From Yoonia vestfoldensis (GTDB taxonomy: Bacteria; Pseudomonadota; Alphaproteobacteria; Rhodobacterales; Rhodobacteraceae): DNA of 64,000 nt. Location of the stretch: assembly GCF_002158905.1 (NCBI RefSeq), contig NZ_CP021431.1, forward strand, positions 3,364,001-3,428,000, read 5' to 3'. Under the pieces are notes generated by a model. It had not been told where the DNA came from and ran no database searches. It saw nothing but the letters and a program-made list of their open reading frames with translations. This document shows, piece by piece, positions 1-9,032 of the stretch. Positions within the stretch are counted from its first letter, which is position 1. Every line of letters starts with the position of its first letter. A program made the translations under genes and the position numbers.

Positions 1-9
1 AGATGGCGG

Positions 10-597
10 TCATGACGAACCTCCCACCGCACGACGGCCAAGGCGGGCGCGGAACCTACGTTCGATCTCAACCTCAGCGGCGCAGGGCGGTTGATGTCGG
101 GCTGCGGCTTCGTCCCGGTCAGTCAAGGGGAAGGCCGCCACACGGGCCTGTCGTGCCGTCAGGATGCCCATACGGATCAGGCGAGCAGTGCGTTCGGGTG
201 TGCCAAGCCCCGGCGCACATCTGCCGTGCCGTCGCCACCAATCCGCGAGCCAGCCGAGGATCGCCTCATCGTTATCTGGCATCTTCCGGCTTCGCTGAGC
301 GGCCTGTGTGGCCTGCTGGGCGGCGTCCCTCAGCATGGTGGAGGTGGGCCACCACGGCCCACCCCACGCGCGGCGAAGGGCGCGACGGGTGCCTTCGAGA
401 ATGGCGTCGAGCTCCTCAGGCGCAACGTCATTCGGGAGGGCGTCGTCCAGATCGGAGATAAGGTCCTCTGCCTCGGCCGTCCGAAGACGATCGGGCAAGT
501 GCGTGCTCGGTCGGTAGCGGCGCAAGAGGCCGTCTGGACCTGCCATGAAGGTGCGGATCGCGGCCGCGCGATGGCAGGTTTGATTGTCCAAGGCCAT
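10..597 (-). CDS. Unknown protein, 195 aa
   Basis: I do not recognise this protein. It is Arg- and Ala-rich, has no signal peptide or membrane segment, and carries a Trp-rich middle (WGGPWWP near residue 79, WLADWWRRHG near 115). It ends 9 bases inside the window and is complete. The gene at 601-828 ends 3 bases before its start, so the two probably form one transcript. Lying left of a tRNA-end-like sequence at 1003-1019, it may be cargo at the end of an integrated element; that is inference. Confidence 0.55.
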   Translation of the reverse strand: MALDNQTCHRAAAIRTFMAGPDGLLRRYRPSTHLPDRLRTAEAEDLISDLDDALPNDVAPEELDAILEGTRRALRRAWGGPWWPTSTMLRDAAQQATQAAQRSRKMPDNDEAILGWLADWWRRHGRCAPGLGTPERTARLIRMGILTARQARVAAFPLTDRDEAAARHQPPCAAEVEIERRFRARLGRRAVGGSS

Positions 598-600
598 GGA

Positions 601-828
601 TCAAGCGACCTCGTCGCCGACGATTGCGGCGAGTGTGTTGACGAAGAACCTCCACACATCCTCGGGTGCACCCCCAAGCTGGGCGACAACTGCGTCGAGG
701 GTCGCGCCTGTCGCGTCGGAGATTGCGATCATTTCGTCAAGCCGCGCGTCGATTACGTTTTCAGTTGTTCCGAGGTGTACCGATGCGTTATCGTACGGTG
801 TTCCTTCCACGGAGCTGTCGAGAGACAT
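601..828 (-). CDS. Unknown small protein, 75 aa
   Basis: A small acidic protein with no recognisable family. The reading frame stays open up to 1020, but the upstream part crosses a strong hairpin (832-864) and the tRNA-end-like sequence, so I place the start at the ATG at 828. The end is 3 bases from the start of the next gene, suggesting a two-gene unit. The longer 139-aa form cannot be excluded. Confidence 0.45.
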   Translation of the reverse strand: MSLDSSVEGTPYDNASVHLGTTENVIDARLDEMIAISDATGATLDAVVAQLGGAPEDVWRFFVNTLAAIVGDEVA

Positions 829-831
829 TTC

Positions 832-864
832 AAGAGCGCTCGGGCCTGCACGCCCGGCGCTCTT
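832..864 (+). terminator. Rho-independent terminator-like hairpin
   Basis: AAGAGCGC and CGGGC pair with GCCCG and GCGCTCTT around a short loop, followed on the + strand by TTTTCGTTTTC. It reads as a terminator for + strand transcription, yet no convincing + strand gene lies to its left in the window. It may belong to DNA brought together by integration. Confidence 0.55.
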
Positions 865-1002
865 TTCGTTTTCAGGCTGTCCAACGGGCCAACTTCTGGC
901 TTCAAGGGGGTTCGGGCGGGCCTGAAAATTCTCTTTTAAGATCAATGGGGACTTTTGCCCGCACCGCTCGCACAAGTTATTGATTTTCTGATCTCGGGAT
1001 GC

Positions 1003-1019
1003 CTCTCTCCTGGGCACCA
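1003..1019 (+). other. tRNA 3'-end-like sequence, possible attachment site
   Basis: CCTGGGC followed by A and CCA has the form of an acceptor-stem 3' strand plus discriminator base and CCA tail; the bases before it (CTCT) fit part of a T-arm. No tRNA body precedes it. A lone tRNA 3' end is what remains at the far edge of an element integrated in a tRNA gene; the full tRNA would then lie outside the window to the left. Confidence 0.35.
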
Positions 1020-1311
1020 TTCTCCTTCAGGTTTTGTTGTCTGCTATGCGCGATAGGCATGTCGCGCTTGGCGTGGGCTGGTTTCCAGGCAAATGCTGCT
1101 TTCGCGCGGGCTGACCGGAACCAACTTTCCATATATTTAATGCAGAGATACCCATCGCGCGGTTGACCGGCACGGCGCTGGCCAAGGGCGATTCCAGCGG
1201 GGCAAAGTGCCGTCGGGATAACATGGCAGAGCCGCACATCCTGCACGACGTGGCAAAGATGGTTGCAAAAGCGCTGGCTCTGGCCAGATCGTCGGTGAAA
1301 ACCGTAAAATA
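1020..1311. other. Gene-free stretch with a possible coding remnant
   Basis: No complete gene with a start and ribosome binding site is visible. On the + strand an open frame from about 1115 to the TGA at 1325-1327 ends in a plausible helical peptide (from ATG 1223: MAEPHILHDVAKMVAKAL...). It could be the tail of a broken gene left by the neighbouring integration. I cannot assign a family. Confidence 0.3.
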
Positions 1312-1341
1312 CCCGGCCCCGCTGTGATCCGCGGGACCGGG
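1312..1341 (-). terminator. clpA terminator
   Basis: CCCGGTCCCGC pairs with GCGGGGCCGGG (one mismatch) on the minus strand and is followed by TATTTTA. It sits 8 bases after the clpA stop codon, the expected place for a rho-independent terminator. Confidence 0.75.
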
Positions 1342-1349
1342 TGGATGGA

Positions 1350-3668
1350 TCACTCCGCCGTCAGCAGCGGTGGTTTGTTGCCGCCGGTGATGCGGCCTTG
1401 CTGCGGGGCTTCGAAGGTCAGGTCCAATTCGCCGTTCTTGACGCCAACCTTGACGATGCCGCCTTTCACCAAAGTGCCGAACAGCAATTCCTCGGCCAGA
1501 GGTTTCTTGATGTGTTCCTGGATCACACGCCCCAGCGGACGCGCGCCCATATTGGCATCATAGCCCTTGTCGGCCAGCCATTCAGCGGCAGCTTGCGTCA
1601 GTTCGATATGCACGTTGCGGTCGATCAGCTGGGCCTCGAGCTGGAGGACGAACTTTTCGACGACCTGCATGATCACATCTTTGGGCAAAGCGCCAAAGCT
1701 GATGATCGCATCCAGACGGTTGCGGAATTCCGGCGTGAAGATCCGTTCGATCGCGGCGGTGTCTTCGCCTGTCCGGGCCTCGCGGCCGAAACCCAGCGCA
1801 TTCTTGGACATCTCGGCCGCGCCGGCATTCGATGTCATGATCAGAATCACATTGCGGAAATCCGTCGTGCGGCCATTGTGATCGGTCAGCTTGCCATGGT
1901 CCATGACCTGCAACAGGATGTTATAGACATCCGGATGCGCCTTTTCCATTTCATCCAGCAGCAACACGCAATGCGGGTTCTGGTCGACGCCATCGGTCAG
2001 CATACCGCCCTGATCAAACCCGACATACCCCGGAGGCGCGCCAATCAGCCGCGAAACCGCGTGCTTTTCCATATATTCGGACATGTCAAAGCGCAGCAAT
2101 TCCACACCCAGCGTATCGGCCAGCTGTTTTGCGACCTCGGTCTTGCCCACACCGGTGGGGCCCGCGAACAGGTAATTGCCAATCGGCTTTTCGGGTTCGC
2201 GCAGACCGGCCCGCGCCAGTTTGATCGCAGAAGAGAGCGCCTCGATCGCCTTGTCCTGGCCGAACACCACGCGCTTGAGGGTCTTTTCAAGATCCTTCAG
2301 CACCTCTGCATCGTCCTTGGACACGTTTTTGGGCGGGATGCGGGCAATTTTCGCCACGACAGCCTCGATCTCTTTGGTGCCGATGGTCTTGCGCCGCTTG
2401 CTTTCGGCGACCAGATGCTGCGCGGCACCCGCCTCGTCGATCACGTCAATCGCCTTGTCGGGCAATTTGCGGTCATTGATATAGCGCGCCGACAATTCGA
2501 CGGCGGTCTTGATCGCCTCAGAGGTGTATTTGATGTGGTGATGCTCTTCGAAATAGGGTTTCAGCCCCATCAGGATCTTGATCGAATCCGGCACCGAAGG
2601 TTCGTTCACGTCGATCTTCTGGAACCGGCGCGACAAGGCGCGGTCCTTTTCGAAATGCTGGCGGAATTCCTTGTAGGTCGTGGACCCCATGCAGCGCAGC
2701 TTGCCGCCCTGCAAGGCAGGTTTCAGCAGGTTGGACGCATCCATCGCCCCGCCCGATGTGGCGCCCGCGCCGATCACCGTGTGGATTTCGTCGATGAACA
2801 ACACCGCATCCTTGTGGTTTTCCATTTCGGTCATCACGGCTTTCAGCCGTTCTTCGAAATCGCCGCGATACCGCGTGCCCGCCAGCAAGGCCCCCATATC
2901 CAGCGAATAGATCGTCGCACCGGCCAGGACATCGGGCACTTCTTTGTTGACGATCTTATAGGCCAGCCCTTCGGCAATCGCGGTCTTGCCCACGCCGGGA
3001 TCGCCCACCAAAAGCGGGTTGTTCTTGCGGCGGCGGCACAGAACCTGGATGCAGCGTTCCACCTCATGCGCGCGGCCGATCAGCGGATCGACATCGCCCT
3101 TTTTCGACTTGGCGTTCAGATCAACGCAATATTTCGCCAGCGCGCTTTCTTTTTCGGGGTCGGCGCCGATGGTCTGTTCCGTTTCATCGGCCGCACCTGT
3201 GACAGGACGGGTTTCCCCGAAAGCGGGATCCTTGGCCACACCATGGGCGATGAAATTGACCGCGTCATAGCGGGTCATATCCTGTTCTTGCAGGAAATAG
3301 GCGGCATTGCTTTCGCGTTCGGCAAAGATCGCGACCAGCACATTCGCGCCGGTCACTTCGGACCGGCCAGAGGATTGCACATGGATTGCCGCGCGCTGGA
3401 TCACGCGCTGGAAAGCCGCCGTTGGCACGGCTTCAGAGCCTTCGACATCGGTGACCAGCGTGGACAGGTCATCATCGATGAAATCTTCCAGATCCTTGCG
3501 CAGGTCATCCAGATCGACCGAACAGGCGCGCATCACGCGCGCGGCGTCCGGTTCGTCGATCAGGGCCAGCAGCAGGTGTTCCAGCGTGGCCAATTCGTGC
3601 TTGCGTTCGTTGGCCAGCGCCAGCGCACCGTGAATCGACTGCTCGAGTGTCGTTGAAAATGATGGCAC
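1350..3668 (-). CDS. clpA: ATP-dependent Clp protease ATP-binding subunit ClpA
   Basis: AAA+ unfoldase that feeds substrates to the ClpP peptidase in the cytoplasm. At 772 aa it has the family's normal length. The N-terminal Clp_N repeat region (about 1-145) is followed by a first AAA+ module with Walker A GDPGVGKT near 222 and Walker B LFIDE, and a second with GPTGVGKT near 503. The LGF tripeptide near 620 sits where ClpA carries its ClpP-binding loop, which separates it from ClpB. The start codon is GTG at 3668, preceded by AAGGAG. No clpS is seen directly upstream; the 176 bases to gloB hold the promoter. It is followed by its own terminator. Confidence 0.95.
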   Translation of the reverse strand: MPSFSTTLEQSIHGALALANERKHELATLEHLLLALIDEPDAARVMRACSVDLDDLRKDLEDFIDDDLSTLVTDVEGSEAVPTAAFQRVIQRAAIHVQSSGRSEVTGANVLVAIFAERESNAAYFLQEQDMTRYDAVNFIAHGVAKDPAFGETRPVTGAADETEQTIGADPEKESALAKYCVDLNAKSKKGDVDPLIGRAHEVERCIQVLCRRRKNNPLLVGDPGVGKTAIAEGLAYKIVNKEVPDVLAGATIYSLDMGALLAGTRYRGDFEERLKAVMTEMENHKDAVLFIDEIHTVIGAGATSGGAMDASNLLKPALQGGKLRCMGSTTYKEFRQHFEKDRALSRRFQKIDVNEPSVPDSIKILMGLKPYFEEHHHIKYTSEAIKTAVELSARYINDRKLPDKAIDVIDEAGAAQHLVAESKRRKTIGTKEIEAVVAKIARIPPKNVSKDDAEVLKDLEKTLKRVVFGQDKAIEALSSAIKLARAGLREPEKPIGNYLFAGPTGVGKTEVAKQLADTLGVELLRFDMSEYMEKHAVSRLIGAPPGYVGFDQGGMLTDGVDQNPHCVLLLDEMEKAHPDVYNILLQVMDHGKLTDHNGRTTDFRNVILIMTSNAGAAEMSKNALGFGREARTGEDTAAIERIFTPEFRNRLDAIISFGALPKDVIMQVVEKFVLQLEAQLIDRNVHIELTQAAAEWLADKGYDANMGARPLGRVIQEHIKKPLAEELLFGTLVKGGIVKVGVKNGELDLTFEAPQQGRITGGNKPPLLTAE

Positions 3669-3844
3669 GTCTGTGCTCCTTCACATCGGGGTCGGCCAGC
3701 ATGCGCTGATCCCACCTTGGCCTCTAACTCTTAAAGTTTGGTTTTCTTTCCCAACCTTCAAGGACTTTTTTTATTCTGCGCTTCACAAATCGCGTGAAGA
3801 TCGAAACAAGGCCCGGTTTTCGTCAAGCACCGGTCTGTTCGTGG

Positions 3845-4645
3845 TTAAAATCTGTCCTTGCTTGCGCGGATCTGCGCAAACACCTCTGCGTCGGGCTGGT
3901 TCTGCATGCCCAGATGGGCCCTCAGGCCCGCATCGTCGGCGCGCAGAAACGGATTGGTGCGCCGTTCTTCGTCAAGCCCGGATGGCACTGTCGGCTTGCC
4001 TGCCGCACGTGCCGTTTCAATCGCCCTAACCCGTAACCTAAGCTCTGCATTGTCGGGGTCAAGGGAGACCGCGAAGCGCGCGTTCGATTCCGTATATTCA
4101 TGCCCCGAACAGACCGTGGTTTGCGCTGGCAGCGCCCGCAATTTCAGCAAGCTGTCCCACATCTGCGCAGCCGTGCCCTCGAACAACCGCCCGCAGCCCA
4201 GCGCCATCAGGCTGTCACCGGTAAAGACCAGCCCAGCATCCGGCCCAGCATCCGGCCCAGCATCCGGCATGTGAAAGGCGATATGCCCGATTGTATGCCC
4301 CGGCACGTCGATCACATGGGTGGTCTGCCCGCAGATCTGCAACATGTCGCCTTCTGCAACGGCCAGATCCAGCGGGGGCAGCCGGTGCGCATCTGCCGCG
4401 GCACCGATCACCCTTGCGTCGCCGCGCAGGCTTGCCAGCCCGCCGACATGGTCGTCGTGGTGATGCGTCAGCAGGATGTCAGTCAGCCGCCAGCCCCGCT
4501 GCGCAAGCGCGGCCTTGATCGGGGATGCCTCGGGCGCGTCGATCAGGGCGGTCTGCCCTGTTGCGGCATTGTGCAGCACAAAGGCATAATTGTCGCGCAG
4601 GCAGGCCACGGTGACCAGTTCGACGGGGGATGCGGTGTTTGTCAT
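3845..4645 (-). CDS. gloB: Hydroxyacylglutathione hydrolase (glyoxalase II)
   Basis: Metallo-beta-lactamase fold hydrolase that releases D-lactate and glutathione from S-lactoylglutathione, the second step of methylglyoxal detoxification. The metal motif THHHDDHVGG is at residues 60-69, and the C-terminal glutathione-binding region carries the expected NPFLR. Length 266 aa is normal. Oddity: a PDAG tetrapeptide is repeated in the middle (DNA repeat at 4232-4267), in a loop just before the conserved FTGDSL. Divergent from the methyltransferase gene at 4707, with a 61-base shared promoter region. Confidence 0.95.
   Translation of the reverse strand: MTNTASPVELVTVACLRDNYAFVLHNAATGQTALIDAPEASPIKAALAQRGWRLTDILLTHHHDDHVGGLASLRGDARVIGAAADAHRLPPLDLAVAEGDMLQICGQTTHVIDVPGHTIGHIAFHMPDAGPDAGPDAGLVFTGDSLMALGCGRLFEGTAAQMWDSLLKLRALPAQTTVCSGHEYTESNARFAVSLDPDNAELRLRVRAIETARAAGKPTVPSGLDEERRTNPFLRADDAGLRAHLGMQNQPDAEVFAQIRASKDRF
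4232..4267. repeat. Three tandem 12-bp repeats inside gloB
   Basis: CCCAGCATCCGG occurs three times without a break. The unit is a multiple of three, so copy-number change would add or remove four residues (PDAG) without a frameshift. Confidence 0.9.
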
Positions 4646-4706
4646 GGCAAACCGTCCTTTCCTTGATATTGTTCACAAAGTGTCATCCAAGGAGGTCTGA
4701 ACCGCA

Positions 4707-5471
4707 ATGCACCTTGATGTGCTGGACCTGCGAAATTTTTACTATCGCAGCGCGTTGGGCCGCGCGGCGCAACAGGTGATCCGTGACGAGCTTGTCACGC
4801 TCTGGCCCGAAGCGAAAGGGCAGGTTGTGGCGGGTTTCGGTTTCGCCGTCCCGTTATTGCGCCCCTATCTCAAGGATGCGCGCCGCGTGATCGGCTTGAT
4901 GCCGGGGCCGCAAGGCGTGATGCCCTGGCCTCCCGAAGGCCGCAATGTCAGCGTTTTATGCGAAGACACGCTCTGGCCGATCGAGACGGGGCATATCGAC
5001 AAGCTGGTCGTGATGCATGGGCTGGAAACATCAGAACACCCGACGGCGCTGCTGGATGAGATGTGGCGCGTGCTGGGCCCCGGCGGGCGGGCGGTCGTTG
5101 TGGTGCCCAATCGCGCGGGACTGTGGTCGCGGACCGACAAGACCCCCTTTGGCTTTGGCCGTCCTTATTCGCTGACGCAGCTGGATGCGCAATTGCGCAA
5201 ACACAGGTTCGTCACCGAACGCACCTTGTCCACCCTGTTCCAGCCGCCATCACGCAGCCGGTTCTGGCGCAGATCGGCAGGCATGTTCGAACGGGTCGGC
5301 CACAAGATCCCGGTGATCGCGGCAGGCGGTGTGCTGATGGTCGAGGTCACAAAACAATCCGCCGCCCCGACACGGCCCGGCTTGAAAGAGGCCGTGCGCC
5401 GCCCGCTCAAGGCGCTGGAAGGCATCGCCGCACCGCAGCCGAAACCGGAATCGGCCCGCCTTGGGGGTTAG
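4707..5471 (+). CDS. SAM-dependent methyltransferase (Methyltransf_11-like)
   Basis: A 254-aa class I methyltransferase of the kind usually found beside gloB in Rhodobacterales. The C-terminal half of the Rossmann core is visible: [13 protein letters not shown] and [16 protein letters not shown] around residues 97-140. The glycine-rich SAM motif is weak ([12 protein letters not shown] near 40). Substrate unknown. A strong ribosome binding site (AAGGAGG) lies upstream of ATG 4707. Confidence 0.8.
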   Translation: MHLDVLDLRNFYYRSALGRAAQQVIRDELVTLWPEAKGQVVAGFGFAVPLLRPYLKDARRVIGLMPGPQGVMPWPPEGRNVSVLCEDTLWPIETGHIDKLVVMHGLETSEHPTALLDEMWRVLGPGGRAVVVVPNRAGLWSRTDKTPFGFGRPYSLTQLDAQLRKHRFVTERTLSTLFQPPSRSRFWRRSAGMFERVGHKIPVIAAGGVLMVEVTKQSAAPTRPGLKEAVRRPLKALEGIAAPQPKPESARLGG

Positions 5472-5514
5472 TTTGATATTTGCCTGTTCACCCCAAAGGC
5501 CCTAAGCGGGCAGG

Positions 5515-6615
5515 ATGACACAGAGATTCGAGATCTTTCTGACCGCAACCCCCGGATTCGAACCCGCCCTGCTGGCCGAGGCGCAGGCCGCGGGCTTTGC
5601 CGGTGAGCTGACCCAAGGCGGTGTGACCATGACAGGCGGCTGGTCCGATGTCTGGCGCGCCAATCTGGTGCTGCGCGGTGCGACCCGCGTGCTGGTCCGG
5701 ATCGGCAGTTTCATGGCGTTCCATCTGGCACAGCTGGACAAACGCGCGCATAAATTCCCCTGGGCAGAGGTGCTGCGCCCCGATGTGCCGGTCAGGGTCG
5801 AGGTCACGACCAACCGCAAATCCAAGATCTATCACGCCGGGGCCGCCACCCAGCGGATCGAGACCGCGTTAAAGGCGAACGGCTATCAGATCAGCGCCGA
5901 GGCGGCATTGGTCCTGAAATTGCGGATCGACGACAACCGCGTGACGATCAGCGTCGATACATCCGGCGAAAGCCTGCACAAACGCGGGCACAAGCAAGGC
6001 GTCGGCAAAGCCCCCATGCGCGAAACGCTGGCGTCGCTGTTCCTGCGCGACTGCGGCTATCAAGGGACGGAACCCGTGCTGGACCCGATGTGCGGCTCTG
6101 GCACATTTGTTATCGAGGCGGCGGAAATCGCGGCCGGGCTTTGCCCCGGGCGCAGCCGCAGCTTTGCCTTTGAACAGCTGGCCAGCTTTGATGCCGCCGC
6201 ATGGGACGCGCTGCGCCAGCATCAGCCGACACCAACGGACCTGCGCTTTTACGGCAGCGACCGTGATGCGGGCGCGATCCGGATGAGCCGCGAAAACGCC
6301 GACCGCGCGGGTGTGGCGGGCCTGACCACATTCGACACTTTGCCCGTCGATGCGCTGACACGGCCCGATGGCCCGCCCGGTCTGGTGATCTGCAACCCGC
6401 CTTACGGCGACCGGATCGGCAATCCCAAACTGCTGTTCGGGCTTTATGCCAGGCTGGGGCAAAGGCTGAAGGCCGATTTCGCAGGTTGGCGCGTGGGCAT
6501 CGTGACCAGCGACGCAGCCCTTGCCAATGCGACCGCACTGCCATTCAAACCCAAAGGCGCGCCCGTCCCGCATGGCGGGCTAAAGGTCTGGCTGTTCCAG
6601 ACCGGACCACTTTAA
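5515..6615 (+). CDS. THUMP-domain RNA methyltransferase (RlmL/YcbY N-terminal type)
   Basis: Predicted to methylate N2 of a guanine in 23S rRNA. The N-terminal THUMP domain (about 45-155) binds RNA. The methyltransferase part carries the SAM motif DPMCGSGTFVIEAAEIA near residue 190 and the catalytic NPPYG near 300. Length 366 aa matches single-domain homologues; E. coli RlmKL is about twice as long by fusion. The gene ends 10 bases before the DapA-family gene and is probably co-transcribed with it. Confidence 0.85.
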   Translation: MTQRFEIFLTATPGFEPALLAEAQAAGFAGELTQGGVTMTGGWSDVWRANLVLRGATRVLVRIGSFMAFHLAQLDKRAHKFPWAEVLRPDVPVRVEVTTNRKSKIYHAGAATQRIETALKANGYQISAEAALVLKLRIDDNRVTISVDTSGESLHKRGHKQGVGKAPMRETLASLFLRDCGYQGTEPVLDPMCGSGTFVIEAAEIAAGLCPGRSRSFAFEQLASFDAAAWDALRQHQPTPTDLRFYGSDRDAGAIRMSRENADRAGVAGLTTFDTLPVDALTRPDGPPGLVICNPPYGDRIGNPKLLFGLYARLGQRLKADFAGWRVGIVTSDAALANATALPFKPKGAPVPHGGLKVWLFQTGPL

Positions 6616-6625
6616 GGATCGCATC

Positions 6626-7525
6626 ATGACCCTGTTCCACGGCCTGTCCGCCTTTCCGATCACCCCCGCAACGCCGGATGGGACGATCCTCGCGGATGAT
6701 CTTGCGCGGCTTTTGCTGCGGCTCAAGGCGGCAAAGGTCAATTCGGTCGGTCTTTTGGGCAGCACCGGCACCTATGCCTATCTGGACCGCAACGCGCGGC
6801 GGGACGCGGTCACTATCGCCGCTGAAACGCTGGCGGGCGAAATGCCCCTGATCGTCAGTGTGGGTGCCCTGCGCACCGATGCCGCCGTGGCGCTGGCGCA
6901 GGATGCGGCCAAGGCGGGTGCGGATGCTCTGCTGATGGCACCGGTATCCTATACGCCGCTGACGCAGGAAGAGGCCTATCAGCATTATCTGGCGGTCGCT
7001 GCGGCGACCGATCTGCCGCTGAGCATCTATAACAACCCCGGCACGACGCATTTCACCTTTGGCACCGACCTGCTGGTGCGGCTGGCCGCGATCCCGACAA
7101 TCACCGCCATCAAGATGCCACTGCCTGCGCAAGGCAATGTCGCAGATGATTTCGCGGCACTGAAAACCCACCTGCCCGACGGTTTCATCATCGGCTATAG
7201 CGGCGATTGGGGCTGCGCCGAGGCGCTGCTGGCAGGCGCGCAGACATGGTACAGCGTTGTGGGTGGCATTCTGCCGGAACCGGCGCTGCGGCTGACGCAG
7301 GCGGCGCTCGCAGGGGACACGGTGCGCACGGCGGAACTGAATGCGCAATTCGCCCCGCTTTGGACGCTGTTTCGGGCGCATGGCAGCCTGCGCGTGGCCT
7401 ATGCCATCGCGCATTTGCTGGGGTTGACGCAGGCCCTGCCGCCACGTCCGATCCTGCCGATGCCCGACAGCGCATGGCCCGATCTGCGCACCGCACTTGC
7501 CGCGCTGGGCGTCCAGCCAGACTGA
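6626..7525 (+). CDS. Dihydrodipicolinate synthase (DapA) family protein
   Basis: TIM-barrel aldolase of the DapA/NAL superfamily, 299 aa. GSTGTYAYL (about 44-52) matches the GTTGE region, YNNPGTT near 135 carries the catalytic tyrosine, and the Schiff-base lysine is in TAIKMP near 156. The residues after the lysine differ from authentic DapA (usually KEAT), so it is more likely a keto-acid aldolase or dehydratase than the lysine-pathway enzyme. Convergent with ugd, 7 bases apart. Confidence 0.8.
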   Translation: MTLFHGLSAFPITPATPDGTILADDLARLLLRLKAAKVNSVGLLGSTGTYAYLDRNARRDAVTIAAETLAGEMPLIVSVGALRTDAAVALAQDAAKAGADALLMAPVSYTPLTQEEAYQHYLAVAAATDLPLSIYNNPGTTHFTFGTDLLVRLAAIPTITAIKMPLPAQGNVADDFAALKTHLPDGFIIGYSGDWGCAEALLAGAQTWYSVVGGILPEPALRLTQAALAGDTVRTAELNAQFAPLWTLFRAHGSLRVAYAIAHLLGLTQALPPRPILPMPDSAWPDLRTALAALGVQPD

Positions 7526-7532
7526 CAGCAGG

Positions 7533-8858
7533 TCAGGCCGGGGGCATCACGCTTTTGCGGCCAACGCCCGTGTAATAGGTGAACCCGGCCGCCAAGGCAT
7601 CATCGCAATCATAGACATTGCGCAGGTCCGCCATCCGCGGCGAAGCCATGCTGCCTGACAGGCGGGCAAGGTCGAGCCTGCGGAAATCATCCCATTCAGT
7701 CAGGATCACCACCAGATCGGCACCCTGCACGGCCGCATAAGCATCATCATACCATGTGACACCGGGCAGCAATTCTTCGGCCTCGCGAAAACCTTGCGGG
7801 TCCACGACGCGCACATCGGCCCCTTGCCCCACCAGCGCCGGCACGATCGTCAGCGAGGGCGCATCGCGCATATCATCCGTGCCGGGCTTGAAGGTCAGAC
7901 CCAGCACGGCAATCGTCTTTTTGCGCACATGGCCATCGCAAAGGTCGATGATCTTGTCGATCATGACGCGCTTGACCTCTTCATTGACCTTGATGACGGT
8001 TTCCACGATCTGCAAAGGGGCGGCATAATCCTGCCCGATCCGCGCCAGCGCGCGGGTATCCTTGGGAAAACAGGACCCGCCATAGCCCGGACCGGCCTGC
8101 AGAAACTTTGGTCCGATCCGCTGGTCAAACCCCATGCCATTGGCGACCGCGTTGACATCGGCATCGGTTCTTTCGCACAGCAACGCCATTTCATTGATGA
8201 AAGTCACCTTGGTCGCCAGAAAGGCATTGGCCGCGTATTTGACCATTTCGGCAGTTTCGAGATTGGCGACCAGCATCGGAAAGCCCCGGTCGGTCAACGG
8301 GCGATAGATCGCCTGCATGACCGCAGCGGCGCGGTCGGTCTGCACACCGACGACAATGCGGTCGGGATGCATGAAATCGTCAATCGCCGCACCTTCGCGC
8401 AGGAATTCGGGGTTCGAGACCACGTCGAAATCCAGCGCCGGATTCACCGTCTTGACCAGATCCGCCACCTTGCGGCTGGTGCCGACAGGCACGGTCGATT
8501 TGGTCACGATCACCACATGATCTGTCAGCACTGCGGCCAGTTCGCGCACAGCGGCAAAGACATAGCTAAGGTCGGCATGCCCGTCGCCGCGCCTGCTGGG
8601 CGTGCCGACGGCGATAAAAACGGCCTGCGCGCCGGTGATGGCCTGTTGCAGATCGCTGGTAAACGACAGGCGGCCCGCGGCCATATTGGCGGCCATCAAA
8701 GCGTCAAGCCCCGGCTCAAAGATCGGGATCTTGCCGTCGCGCAACAGCGCGAGCTTGGCTTCGTCCTTGTCGATGCAAACGATCTGATGCCCGAAATCGG
8801 CAAGACAGACCCCCGACACCAGCCCGACATAACCCGTCCCGATCATGGCTATCTTCAT
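7533..8858 (-). CDS. ugd: UDP-glucose 6-dehydrogenase
   Basis: Oxidises UDP-glucose to UDP-glucuronate with two NAD+ for surface polysaccharide synthesis. The N-terminal NAD motif is GTGYVG (residues 7-12), the catalytic cysteine is C263 in GGSCFPKDT, and the C-terminal UDP-binding domain carries GLTFKPGTDDMRDAPS. Length 441 aa is typical. The 174 bases to yeeE/yedE hold promoters for both genes. Confidence 0.93.
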   Translation of the reverse strand: MKIAMIGTGYVGLVSGVCLADFGHQIVCIDKDEAKLALLRDGKIPIFEPGLDALMAANMAAGRLSFTSDLQQAITGAQAVFIAVGTPSRRGDGHADLSYVFAAVRELAAVLTDHVVIVTKSTVPVGTSRKVADLVKTVNPALDFDVVSNPEFLREGAAIDDFMHPDRIVVGVQTDRAAAVMQAIYRPLTDRGFPMLVANLETAEMVKYAANAFLATKVTFINEMALLCERTDADVNAVANGMGFDQRIGPKFLQAGPGYGGSCFPKDTRALARIGQDYAAPLQIVETVIKVNEEVKRVMIDKIIDLCDGHVRKKTIAVLGLTFKPGTDDMRDAPSLTIVPALVGQGADVRVVDPQGFREAEELLPGVTWYDDAYAAVQGADLVVILTEWDDFRRLDLARLSGSMASPRMADLRNVYDCDDALAAGFTYYTGVGRKSVMPPA

Positions 8859-9032
8859 CGCTATCGCGCCTTTCGTGACGGTATCGCAGCAGTCCGGGTG
8901 TTTCTATTGCGCCTGAACGTGCAGGTCCAGCAATCAATGCACGCAAAGGTTGTTTTGCCAATTGGCTTGGCAGTTGCCGCATCATAGCCAAGCAAGTATG
9001 AACGGAACGTTGCAACACAAAGGCCCATCAAG

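Noticed and set aside
1003..1019. A complete tRNA gene near 960-1019
   Set aside because: Only the 3' acceptor strand and CCA fit. No 5' acceptor strand, D-arm or anticodon arm can be drawn upstream.
1341..3656. Long + strand open frame opposite clpA (771 codons)
   Set aside because: It mirrors clpA frame by frame; GC-rich codon bias leaves the opposite strand open. ClpA is a full-length known family.
5869..7414. Minus-strand open frames opposite the RNA methyltransferase and DapA-family genes
   Set aside because: Their translations are Arg/His/Gln-rich with no domain and no ribosome binding sites; shadows of the + strand genes.
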